A DNA stretch of 64,000 nucleotides from the NCBI GenBank assembly GCA_933822405.4, contig CAKOGP040000557.1, positions 124,955-188,954 on the forward strand, read 5' to 3'. This DNA is from Cylindrotheca closterium. Lineage: Eukaryota > Bacillariophyta > Bacillariophyceae > Bacillariales > Bacillariaceae. Positions within the stretch are counted from its first letter, which is position 1; each line of letters starts with the position of its first letter. The notes beneath the pieces are model-generated. The model was not told the origin of the DNA. It did no database searches and worked only from the letters and a program-made list of their open reading frames with translations. Below are positions 9,172-20,242 of this stretch, piece after piece. The translations under genes were made by a program, and so were the position numbers.

Positions 9172-12100
9172 ATGCCTCAAAAGAAAGGCCAGGTCAAGGG
9201 CCAGCAGTGCCTGACCACTTTCTTTTCACCAAACAAGGTAGAGTCGGCAACCTCCAGCAAACCAGCCAAAAAGGTTGAGCCTGAGCATAAAATAGGGACG
9301 GCCGTGAAAATTGTGAGTAAGAACAGTGAATAATTCAAGGATAAGCGCCCACCTAAGTCTCACACTCTGCAATAACAATACAGAAGGTCGGCAACAAAAG
9401 CAAAGCACATGCTACCTACAAGTCTGGAAAGATCGCGGGCTTTAACGGCATTTCCTATTCCATTAAATGGGATGCGACTGGGAAAACCTCAAAACTCAGC
9501 CCGCAAGAGACAGCTCATGCTGTTCAGGTTGCGCCAAAGATTGGTACCAGGGTAGAAAAGGAGTTTCCAGAACAGGGCTTCTTTCAGGGTTTGGTCGTTG
9601 ATATTACTCACGCGGATGATTTCATGTATTACTATGTACTCTATGACGATGGAGATGAAGAGGAAATCGAACAGGATGAATTTGACCAGTGCCGTGAAAC
9701 CTATATCAGCAGAAATGGAGACAGCAAGCCTGCTCCCACCGTTGAAAAGGAGGAAGAGGAGGAAAAGATTGACGACCCAACGATAGTTTCGACATCCACA
9801 ACTTCTTCCAATGCTAATAACAAGCGACAGCGTCGTCGTGTACAATACAATGAAGAGAGCGGGGACGACGATGACGACGGTGACGGCGACTTTGGAGAAC
9901 CAGCGCCTAAATCCAAACGCAAGGTAGCAAAGAAGCGCAAAGTCTTAGAGGACGATTTAGATGATGAAGAATTTGAAATGGGCGCCGCTAGCGATGACGA
10001 GTCTTTGCCTGATGACATGGATGTAGACGATGAGAGTGAAGCTAGTCTACCCAAGAAAACAACAGCTCGTGCAAAAGCAAAACAGACAAAAGGAAAGGAA
10101 GCCAAGGCAGAGGAGACCGAAGCGGATATCCCCAAGGAAGTGCCAGAAGGCTGGACGAAAGATCCAGAGTTCTGGAACCGTCTCAACAAGGAGCGCAAAA
10201 ATTTTAAACCGAATAATAACCCTCAAAAGTGGCCCACTGGTGCATACGTGGATCCTGTTGGGATTGATCCAACCCACGGTATTGTTGAAGGCATCATTAC
10301 AGAACAAGTTGGCAAAGTGGGTCGTCTTTTGCAAATGGTTGCTGCTCAAGATGGAGCGAACGGCATACTAGGTGAACTTGGCTATCCGATCAAATTGATG
10401 ACTGCTTGTTCGGGTACTGACGCGCCATCTATTGCGCTTGGCTTGGTGCAAGAATGTTACGCCAAGCTCCAATCGTCACAGACCTTTGAGTACTCTCACG
10501 AAATGTCCTGCGAGATTGAACCTTTCAAACAGGCCTATATTGGACGAAACTTTCCTGGGGTGCCGCTCTTTCCAGACATCAACAAGTTGATAGAACCGGA
10601 TGTTAAAGATGTGTATGGACGTTCGCAAGCCGTACCTGACGGGAATCTTTTTGTTGCAGGAACGTCTTGCAAGGACTTTTCCATGCTGAAAACGACGTAT
10701 CGTAAGGATATCGAAGACAAGGGAACTTCTGGGCAAACATTCTTGTCAGCGGTGGAATTCCTCGAGCAAAAGCAGCCGCGGGTTGCAATATTTGAGAATG
10801 TGGATGGCGCACCTTGGAGTAAGATGCAGGAGTACATTACTGGACGAGTATCACTTGAAGATCGTAATGTGTCCAAGAATATTGTTGGGGCCAGTGGGGG
10901 TGAGAACACGCATATGAAATTCCTCTTTTGAATCTCGTTGTCTTGCTAACAATCGTTACGCCTGTTATACTTTAGACGCTGATAAAAAACTCATATTTTC
11001 GGTCAATGATGATGGGATGTATGTTGCAGAGGAAATCCCTCGCCAAGTTGGCATTCGGGCAGGAGCCATTGTGAGAGGCTTTGTCAAGCAAGGTAACCAC
11101 CCCAATGATATAGTACCCTTGAGAACCTCTACTACGACGAAAAAAATCACACTGGGCGAATTGGCTAAGAAGCACAAAATCAACCTTGATGGAGATACTC
11201 TTGTCTTGGATAAGAAAGCTCGGTACTGTACACATTTGTGTAAACTGGACACAAAAGAATATGGGCTTCCTCAAACGCGAAATCGCAAGGTATGCGTTGC
11301 CAATATATGACACGATGACACGACCCTGCTTGTATTATGATAGTAGTCTCACTTGGATTCGTTTCTACAGTATCTATTTATTTGGCGATCTGATGAACCC
11401 GATGATGACTTGGGAGAGTACTTTCAAGAGATTCTTGATCATCTCAAGACCCCATTGCTTCATTCAATGGATGCCTTTTTGCTGCCTGACACGCACGATC
11501 GGATTCGATGCTTCCGAGAAGCATTGCGGTCGGGACCGGGGCTAATGGTAAAGCGTGAAAGAGCAAAGGAGGAGGATTTTTGGGATTGGGATAAGTCCAA
11601 AGTCAAGGACTTGGCAGTCCATCGCGTGTTTCGGGAGGCGAATGGACTTGCTGAGCGATCGCGTTGGTTGACGGGGTGGGGTACACTTGGAAGAAAATCT
11701 TTGGCTCCTGGACTATGGCCAGAATTGGTGCATTGCTGGAACCACAGGCGTCTAGATTTGATTGATTGCTTCTCCGGAGCAGCTGGTGAGTATCGTTTGA
11801 ATTACACGATCTGCTTTTTACTTCAATTTCTCACAATCATGTTCAGTCCGCGATGCCATTTCCCGTGATCCCATGCACCACGCTTTCACCTGGGATCTAT
11901 CACAGAACGTCACTCGAGCTCCTTTCAGATCAGCCACTTGTGGTGTTTCGGGCGTGAGTTCAATTTCGTTCCAAAGCTTCAATATCATGGTCTCGCTAAC
12001 ATGTGGCATCTACTTTCCATTCCCAATAGTGTGTAACTCCTGGTGGAGAATTGTTGTTGCCTTATAGAGGCAGAAGGTAAGTTTTTGTTGCGTCAATCAC

Positions 12101-15100
12101 GCCACGCTCTTGCGACTGTCAATCTCACGGTACATAATATTCTCCACCTTCGCTTCCGATTTCTTATCTCAGCGTAATGGGGTAAGCTGTGGTTGTCGTG
12201 TCATTCACGAAGTCTTGAACACAGAATCAATCTCACTTTATACCATTTTCTCGATGTGTCCTCGGAAGATACGAGAAATTACTTTTACAAGGTAAGTGGG
12301 ACATTAACCAGCCTCACAGTTTGCTATCTCCCTGGTGACGATCTCACAATCATGCAACATCGATTTTCAGGAATCCCTTTTTCACGACTTATTCTTGGTC
12401 CAGAAACAGAAGTTCAGCTTTCTGATCTAGCAGGCAATGCTATGTCAGTTCCGGTGATCAATGCAACCATGCTTGCCGCAATTTGTGCGCCACAATTGAG
12501 GCGACAGAGAGAAACTAACAAAAAGGTTCTTCTAACGAACTTTGCTTTCAGCCAGAAGTATGCTACTGCCAACGGCGCAGTTCTTGCAGAGCGTGGGGAC
12601 ATGTACGATGTTCCGAGGGACACAAGCGCGAAAACTTTCGTTGGAGTCTTCAGCTCTCTCTTGGGCGATTTTGCCAGGGATGCGTACCGAACGAGTGTTC
12701 TTTGCTACTGTGAAAGTTCTGGAACCGTCTCCACGGCACAGATAATGGAATGTTGTGACTGTGGCATGTCTGTTTGCCGCAAGTGTTGCAGCGAGTATCA
12801 GGTACACGACCATGACTTGAAACCCGTCGAAAATTCTGGTGCTATGTCGAACATTCGACCAGATCCTCACGAATTCGAAAGGAAGCTTCGATCAAAGGTA
12901 CCTTCTGTATTACGTCTGAGCGAAGGTTGGGAAGAAGTTCTGAAGGACGGTGATGGGCTTGAGTCCTTCAGCTTTCAGCTTCAGGAAGTTCGTCGCGAAA
13001 AAGGCCACTGGCAGCTCTTGTATGGGGCCTGGGAAGACCAAGGCCGAGGAAAACAGGTTGCCGAGATACGGGTGCTGGTCGGTCGTATCAAAAAGTTAGA
13101 TCCGGAGTATAGGATCGCAGCTTACATTCGTTGCTATGCCCCGGCAATCCGTCATAAGAATCCATATCGTGGTAAACTGAAAGATGCTGCCCGAATCGAG
13201 TTGTCCAGCTCTTCGAACCAAGTTGATTGCTGGGAAGTTCCAATCAGCCCCCAAGAATGCACGATCAATCTTGTCGGTAGCGAAGAAGTCGAGTCACAAC
13301 GGGTGCTTATTGGGTTGAATGACGACGCAGCACGTGCATTGAAATCACACGATGTAAAGAACGCGTTCAAACCACCAATCGATTCAAGGAATCATCTGAC
13401 CCACTACCATTCGAAGTGGAAGACGTGGCCAGGAACTATCAAAGTATCTGGGTCTGGCACAGGAATAGTAAACGGAATATACAGAAAGACGAAATGTACC
13501 CACACGATTGTCCTCTCAGCGCTTTGGAAAAGGGACGGTACTTGTGACAAGCCAGCGATGTATTTGTTCTTTCGTCCAGATGTTCTTCGGACCCAATTGG
13601 ATACTGCTGTCTTTTCACTCTCGCCGTCCTACAAGGATACCGATGAAGTATTCGAGTTAGACGATTGGATACCTGAAAACACTTTGTTGGAACGAACACA
13701 CAAAACGAGTGCCAAAGGCTTGACTTGGAAGCCCCTTGCGAGCGGATTTACAGTCGAAGTGCCCAAGCCAAGACTAAATGTGCTCCCGATGCATGATTCC
13801 TTCGATCGCCAAGTGTCCAATCTAGTGGATCCAACAAAAGATATTCCTATTTTGTGCACTATCGGAGGTCTGTCAACGGAAATAACAGCGTCAGTGCTTG
13901 AATATACTTCTTTGGAAGAAGCAGGCGACGTTGTGAACATCGATCTTTTTGGCAAAGCCGGTACACGAAATGCTAAACGTCTATCCATCATTGCTGCTCC
14001 ATCATTGCTGAAGTGTGCTGCTGAGGGCAATCTTCCCCTAACGTTGTCGAAGTGGTACAAGTTACCCAAATCGATTGTCTTTGGTCACTGCCCCATCAAT
14101 GTTCCGTCACGACCTGTTGGAAGATGGAGAAGAAGATCCGACCGCGACAATATCTGGGAAAGAGAATACGATAACGAGGAATCGAACGACTACTATCATC
14201 GACTTTTCCATCGTCCAAAGGCTTTTTCTGTCGAAGTTGACAGGTCTCAGGGGACGATGACGCTTAAAATGAACCCATATGTTGCCGCCCATCGCGCTGC
14301 AGCTCAGTTAGGAGGGGAAGAAACTGGCTCAGTCGAAGTCGATTACTGTCTATCGGAATTATCATCGATGGGTGAGCCGCCCACGACTGACTTTCACGTG
14401 CCAAACTCTGATAGATACACTGAGACCATTGTGGGCGATATGGAGTTGCCCTTGTACAAACGTCAAGCGAAAGCATTGACTCGCATGCAAGCTATCGAGA
14501 ATGGAGAAGTTTTGTTTCCAGAAGAAGAGCGATCCGAGATTGTCCTTCCTGGCATTGGCTGGTGTTTGATTGCGAAAGCAGCAAAGCATTCGCCCTTAAG
14601 GGGTGGTGTATTAGGCGACGCAATTGGATCAGGGAAGACAGTGGTGACAATAGCACTTATTTTAGCGGGAGCAGAAAAAGCTCGATCGAGAAGAAATGTT
14701 GAAACAGGTAGATCTGGCGCTTCATTAATCGTTGTTCCTCCTGGACTAGTCCAACAGTGGGATGACGAACGAAAGGTGATTCATTTTTATTGTATTTGTT
14801 GCATCTTCATCAATTTTCCTCGAGGCTCTATCTAACTATTCCTACATTCAGAAATTTACCAAAAATAAGCTTCGATGCATTCGGGTTGATTCCACAAGTG
14901 CTTTAATGAAATTTTCCGTCGAGGATTTTTGCAATGCAGATGTTGTCATTGTACCCGCTGGCCTCATCGAGGAAGCGAAGGGCAAGAAGCGCCCATACAC
15001 AGAGAATTTGTCCAAGAAAGCAAGGGCAGGTAGCATTCCGCAAGCACCAACATATTACTCTCAAAGAGAAGCTCCAACCATTGAAGGAACTTGGGTTCGC

Positions 15101-16508
15101 AACATGGTAAGACATTGTCCAGCTGGATTCTTCCCACAATTTCTGTTGGCTAAGGCTGCTTGTATTTTTTTGCTATAGAGCTCTGGACCTGAGATCTACG
15201 TTGGAAACAAAGGGAAGCAGAAAGATAGGGACTCTCAAGCGTATTATGGACATTGTTATTCCGAAGCCATCAAGAAGCTACGGGAAAAGAAGTTCGCACC
15301 GTCGCAACGTGGTGTTCCCATTGAATACTTCACCTGGGAACGAATCATCATTGATGAATGTCACGAGTAAGTACGATATAGACACTTGTCTACGAACAGC
15401 ATCGTTCCACTCAATATTCTCACTATCAAACCACAGAACCCTCGTGACAGGAAAAGGACGTGAGACTAATGATGCAGATTTCAAAGCGACTGCCAGACGA
15501 GGAGCTCGAGAGTTCTTGGGGGTTGCCGAAACGAGTATTTCCAACCGTCCCTTGATTGCAGAGACTGGTGTTTGGGGACTGACTGGAACCCCTTTGCTCG
15601 AAACTGAGGCTCGAGTTACGGAATTGGCCAATCTGATGGGCGGGACCTACTTGACTGGAGCTTCGAATCATTGGCGTAAAGAAGAGCGGGAATCTGGGCG
15701 TGATCTGTTTTTAAATCAGCAAGAGGCCACTCGTAGTCGAGAATATCGCTGCGCGGTCCAGCAAGCTTGCCACCGTTACGTCAAGGAAGCTTGTCAGCGT
15801 AATCGTGGAGAAGCACTGCAAGTGAAGCTCACCAGGAAGAACGTCCACGTGAACATGAGCGAATCGGAAGGAAAAGACTTTCAAAAACTGACCAATGACA
15901 TCGACCAAAGCACTTTCGATCTTAGTCCTGGTCAACTAGGAGAAAAAGCTGGCGATGTTCTCTCCATCAGTTGCTCTTCCAAAGCTCGACACTCGGCTCT
16001 TTTGGGGAGTGTTGATGCTATTTTGGAAAAAGAACCAGGCACAAAGATCATCGTCTTTGCCAACACTTCCTTCGGTGGCTACGCTAGTGCCTTGAAGGCG
16101 CTCGAATCTGGTGGCAAGCGATATTGTCACGTGTCTGATGAAAGCTCTGTCGAAGAGCAAAACGAAACGATTTCATGGTTCCGTCATGTCGATGTCAGCG
16201 AAGCAGAACGACAGCGTCCACGTATTCTCTTGCTTTCCTTTGAGCAAGCTGCAGGCCACAACTTGCAAGAGGCTTGTCACAATGTAATCATATACGATCC
16301 ATACTATTCAGGATCAGATGCCGTCGCCGATGCTTCGGTGGAAGAGCAAGCTGTGGGACGAGTAATGCGACAAGGCCAAAAACGTGATGTGACTGTGACA
16401 CGGATTCTGGTGTCGGGTCCCAAAGGCGAACGTTGCCTCGATGACTGGATTATGGAGCGCAATCTTGATGAAAAAGTTTTGCAAGCGGCCACGTCCAACT
16501 TTGATTAG
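9172..16508 (+). CDS. DNMT5: DNMT5-type DNA (cytosine-5) methyltransferase with zinc finger and SNF2 ATPase
   Basis: Twelve exons (9172-9312, 9384-10899, 10976-11289, 11371-11785, 11847-11953, 12030-12076, 12173-12181, 12269-12291, 12371-14775, 14852-15106, 15179-15366, 15437-16508) join in frame to 2,163 aa. An N-terminal PIP box QQCLTTFF (~11-18) should bind PCNA. A Tudor-like stretch (FFQGLVV...YYVLYDDGDEEE) and an acidic/basic linker follow. The methyltransferase has motif I TACSGTDAPSIAL (~384), motif IV GTSCKDFS (~473; SC replaces the usual PC), motif VI FENVDGAPW (~517), QTRNRK, and a C-terminal QLSDLAGNAMS. A Cys/His cluster (MECCDCGMSVCRKCC, ~984) sits where DNMT5 has a RING. SNF2 motifs are GDAIGSGKT (~1606), IIIDECHE (~1803), WGLTGTPLLE, and EEQAVGRVMRQGQKR (~2110). 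Fungal DNMT5 is an ATP-dependent maintenance methyltransferase; the same role here is inferred from the shared architecture. Confidence 0.93.
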
Positions 16509-16708
16509 ATACATTCACATCACTAGGGTCAACTCTAACTATGATACATGATACCGTCTGATTTTTTATTTGCAAAACCTCACTTCGGGTCGAACCATTG
16601 GACTCGAAGTCACTCTTTTATGGATGACAGTGAACAGATTTCATCATAGTGTTCCATAGTCTACAGTCAATACCCTTCTAGCTATTTTCAACGAATCGAT
16701 CATTTGCC
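16509..16708. other. Short intergenic gap before the P450
   Basis: 200 bp holding the DNMT5 3' UTR and the P450 promoter. No repeat or RNA gene is seen. Confidence 0.4.
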
Positions 16709-18379
16709 ATGCGACGAAGAATTTCATTTCATCTCTTCTCGCTTCATTTCATTCTACTATTCATCTCCATTCACATCGAAGGATGGCAACCACCGCTGCG
16801 ACAATGGTGGAAACAAAGACAAGAAACGTCTCTCGTGTCAAAGGATACGGATACATCTTCCATCCCGACACGACTTCCAAAGGCTCCGAAACTGGACAAG
16901 CTTGAATATCATCCACTAATAGGTATATTGAAGCACTTTCAAAAGGACACCGCCGAAGCATTGCTCGAACTTGCCAACTATTGTCGTGAAAACGATCTTC
17001 CTGGAGTTCGATTGAGCGCGGGGATTGCAGGGACATTTGAGCTGATAACTGATCCTAAGCTAGTTGAATTTGTCTTGAGCGATAAGGGACAGCCTAACTA
17101 CAAAGAAGGCATTTTTTACAAATCAGCATTGGATCGGCGAGGAGTTGGTTTGTTGGCTGGACAAGGGAGTTTGTTGTCGGATGGTCCAGACCATACTCGC
17201 AAACGGCGATTGATTCTTCCAGGTATGGACCGATCCTCGCTAGAGGGATTCTTAGAGATTATGGAAACTGTTTCTATGGAGTATAGCCAGTCATTGACTT
17301 CGAACAGTACGAGTACCAGTACCACTCAAAACGTCGGTGAACTCTTGTCGGCGATTGCCATGAAAATAGTCGGTTTGGCTCTCTTTTCGACCAACGTGGT
17401 AGAAAAATCCATCTACAATGACATTGTGGTGTGTTTAGAACATGTGGTGTGGTACACTCGCCATCCATTGGCGGCACCGATGTGGATTCCCACACGGCGA
17501 AACCGGAAGTTTCGAAAAGCATTGAAGCGGCTAGATGATTTGGTGTACAGTCTCATTGAAAACGGGCAACGACAAATGCAAGGTTCGAAGGAAGGTGGAT
17601 TGGGTTCTAAAAACGACTTGCTTTCCATGTTATTGCAGGCGCGGTACGATGATGGAGGTGGATCCAAATTGGATGATAAAGAATTACGCGACGAAATCAT
17701 GACCCTATTCCTCGCAGGCCATGAGACCACTGCAATCACTCTCTGTTGGAGTCTTTGGTATTTGGGCGATCCTAAACACGAGCACTGGCAAGATATTATC
17801 GTGGAGGAATACGATCGTATTCAAAACGAAACTGGATACACGCCTGGAGTAGTGGAAGATCCCGAGGCGTTGAAAAATACGCGATCAGTGCTTTGCGAAG
17901 CCTTGCGCTTGCGGACTCCCTCGTATGCCTTTGATCGAGAAGTGCAGCAGAAGATTATTGCTCCTGGTAACATTTTGTGGAAACGCAAGGCGCTGTTGAT
18001 GTTGTCACCCCTGGCCATGCATTTGGATCCTCGTTATTTTGATAATCCAGAAGAATTTGATCCTAGCAGATTCTTGGAATACAAGGAAGGAAAGGATCTC
18101 TGGGATGGCCCTTACGATCGGTCTGTCTATCTTCCATTTGGAGCCGGTCGGAAACGATGCATTGGATACAAATTTGCGCAATGGGAGTCACTGGTCATTC
18201 TGGGCACGCTACTGAAACATGTGAAAGTGAAGCGTCCAGAAGGGGCGACAAGTGTCGAATGGGAGCCAGGTGTGACACTTCGACCGGATCGTGACTTGGA
18301 GCTGGTGTTTGAACCGCGAGAAAAGCGAGTTGATACAGGCTCCATCTCGGGGAAAGAGGAATCGAGCATAGTTGACTAA
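16709..18379 (+). CDS. Cytochrome P450 monooxygenase, family unassigned
   Basis: A single-exon 556-aa cytochrome P450. These are heme-thiolate enzymes that insert one oxygen atom into a lipophilic substrate. The oxygen-binding I-helix motif is LFLAGHETTAITL (~334). The K-helix ExxR is EALRLR (~395). The heme-binding loop is FGAGRKRCIGYKFA (~477), with the cysteine ligand in place. The first ~25 residues are strongly hydrophobic after a short MRRR, giving an ER signal anchor or secretory signal; a plastid route cannot be excluded. The ATG at 16709 is chosen because it starts directly before this segment. The general layout resembles CYP4/CYP97-like clans, but I cannot name the family or substrate. 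Confidence 0.9.
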   Translation: MRRRISFHLFSLHFILLFISIHIEGWQPPLRQWWKQRQETSLVSKDTDTSSIPTRLPKAPKLDKLEYHPLIGILKHFQKDTAEALLELANYCRENDLPGVRLSAGIAGTFELITDPKLVEFVLSDKGQPNYKEGIFYKSALDRRGVGLLAGQGSLLSDGPDHTRKRRLILPGMDRSSLEGFLEIMETVSMEYSQSLTSNSTSTSTTQNVGELLSAIAMKIVGLALFSTNVVEKSIYNDIVVCLEHVVWYTRHPLAAPMWIPTRRNRKFRKALKRLDDLVYSLIENGQRQMQGSKEGGLGSKNDLLSMLLQARYDDGGGSKLDDKELRDEIMTLFLAGHETTAITLCWSLWYLGDPKHEHWQDIIVEEYDRIQNETGYTPGVVEDPEALKNTRSVLCEALRLRTPSYAFDREVQQKIIAPGNILWKRKALLMLSPLAMHLDPRYFDNPEEFDPSRFLEYKEGKDLWDGPYDRSVYLPFGAGRKRCIGYKFAQWESLVILGTLLKHVKVKRPEGATSVEWEPGVTLRPDRDLELVFEPREKRVDTGSISGKEESSIVD

Positions 18380-18442
18380 CCGCGAAAAAACACACGAATA
18401 GAAACCATTGATAGACTGACAATTCTTTAAGCCTAGTGCGGA

Positions 18443-19991
18443 TCATTGATTTTGCGGTTCTTGAAATTTTGGGAAGTAGTCTGCCCCCACATTGTGCTTC
18501 TTTGCCAGAGGTACTATCATTCTGCTGTTTCGTATCGTCCTGCTTTCTTCGTTCATAGTGCGCTTTCTAAGAAAATGCTGCTGCTTCAATTGTTCGCTCC
18601 TGTTCAATACTTCTTCGTCGTTTGTGCTAACATTCTCGAAATAGTTTCGGCATAGAACCTGTTCTATTTTGATTGCGTCAATGCTCTTATCAAGATCTGG
18701 ACCATTTTTCGGTACCTCGTCCTTTACTAGCAAGTATCCGTTGAACGCAGATCGCCCAACAAACGACAAGATGACATGGAAAGCTAAACCGCATGGAATG
18801 ATAATCACTGCTGGAACGATCCACCCACAGATCAGCATGATTGTTCGATTTGATGTGACAGCCGCTGTTTGAGCCACCATTAGGATCACAATATTGATGA
18901 TGAACCCATTCAATCCTAGTTGAAACAGCCCATTAGTATAACCTGATGTCGCTGAAAGTTGCTGGAAAAACTGAGGGAACTTAGTTTCGGCCACGGCGGT
19001 CGTCACCATCAGCTGTCCAACATTCATGAATACGCTTAGGAGCTCAGTAAATATGACTAGCCCACTAATCGAATTGTATATCAAAGCAATGACATAAGGT
19101 ACAACTGGCTCACCACCATCAGCAGGAGCGGTTGCTTGCCAATCGACGGCTGAAGAACAATAGAAGGGGGGCCGTGTTAGAAAGTATAACTCAACAAGCG
19201 AAATATGATAAGTTTTTCCTGAGTACCATCTGCTGGAAACAAACCCCACATCTCGATGGATGCGCCGAGAAGCAACGCGGCTGCAACCACGCCAATTTCC
19301 AATTTGAACACCGTATGGGCCTTCAAATCAGCCCCTGATTTACTGTGCAAGAGGGCCCGGTCGAAAGTTGATGACATGGGAAATGGTTTCGAATATAGTG
19401 CTCGAAACACGTCACAACCGGAACTGTAGAGCATTTGAAATAATGTGGGAGTTGATTTTCCAAACACACCTCTATCAGACTCTTCAATTTCCGCCGCTTC
19501 TTCAATGGTTTGATGATCCCTAGTACTTTGTTCATTTGCGCCCCGAATGGACGTCAAATGCTCGGATGCAGGTGACTCAGCTTCGTTACCTGCTCTGACC
19601 GCCTGTGTCAGACTCTTGGCGAAGGTGGACCGAGTCGAGAACATGGAAGCGGGGGCTTCATTCTTTCTAAAGGATTCGAAATTGGATCCTCTTTGAGCAT
19701 CCTCAGATGCGAGCTTTCGTATCGCAGCAGCGACTCCAATGGGCGCTCCTAATAGTCTCCATTCGGATGCTTCCAGTGCTGAAAGAAATGATGATTATTC
19801 TGCGTGCCGGTGGTAAACATGTCTGGGATGAAGGTCAATTGGAACTTACCTGAAAGTTGCCACTCTTGCAAGATGAGTTCTTTTTCCATATTTTCACACA
19901 TTTGATTGATGAGCTTTTCCTCGGCACCTAAAATATCTGCAACTTCGCGGACTACATTCTCTGCAGGTGTAGAATCAAATGTTCTTGTCAT
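18443..19991 (-). CDS. Uncharacterised four-helix membrane protein with SAM-like N-terminus (paralogue 2)
   Basis: Exons 19991-19850, 19778-19227 and 19149-18443 (introns 71 and 77 nt) join in frame to 466 aa. It is a clear paralogue of the gene at 7275-8854. Shared marks are EWQLSALEASEW and GAPIG in the N-terminal helical domain, HSKSGADLKAHTVFK just before the first hydrophobic helix, GGEP.VPY, STNDEEVL, RTIRNSR.IVPLA.KHN, and a terminal GADYFPKFQ. The two genes share only one intron position. This copy has an intron after EWQLS that paralogue 1 lacks, and it lacks the intron that paralogue 1 has after TAISE. The two copies flank DNMT5 and the P450 and are co-oriented. Function is unknown. 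Confidence 0.75.
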
Positions 19992-20242
19992 GCTGATACT
20001 TGTACTTTTAGATGCCAGTTCGTGGTGTCATGGTTCGTTGTTGGTTGGGCATTCATTCCAGAAAAGATTCTTCATGCTCTCATGCGTCTGAGATTTTTGA
20101 ATATGTACGCGCGCAAGCAAATACAACCAATGACAATGAAGATACATCGAAATATACCTTCTGCATGCAACAAACATTCAATTCACAAGAGGACAACATA
20201 ACCAGGTACAGAACATATTCCACATGTAACCGACCACACAGC
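19992..20242. promoter_or_regulatory. Divergent upstream region
   Basis: About 250 bp between divergent start codons at 19991 (minus) and 20243 (plus). An in-frame ATG at 20012 exists for the plus gene but would leave only 20 bp for two promoters, so the later ATG is preferred. Confidence 0.35.

Noticed and set aside
9701..10198. Minus-strand 165-codon frame rich in Ser opposite DNMT5
   Set aside because: It is the antisense of the acidic Asp/Glu-rich linker, which naturally gives Ser-rich antisense frames. It has no independent protein pattern.
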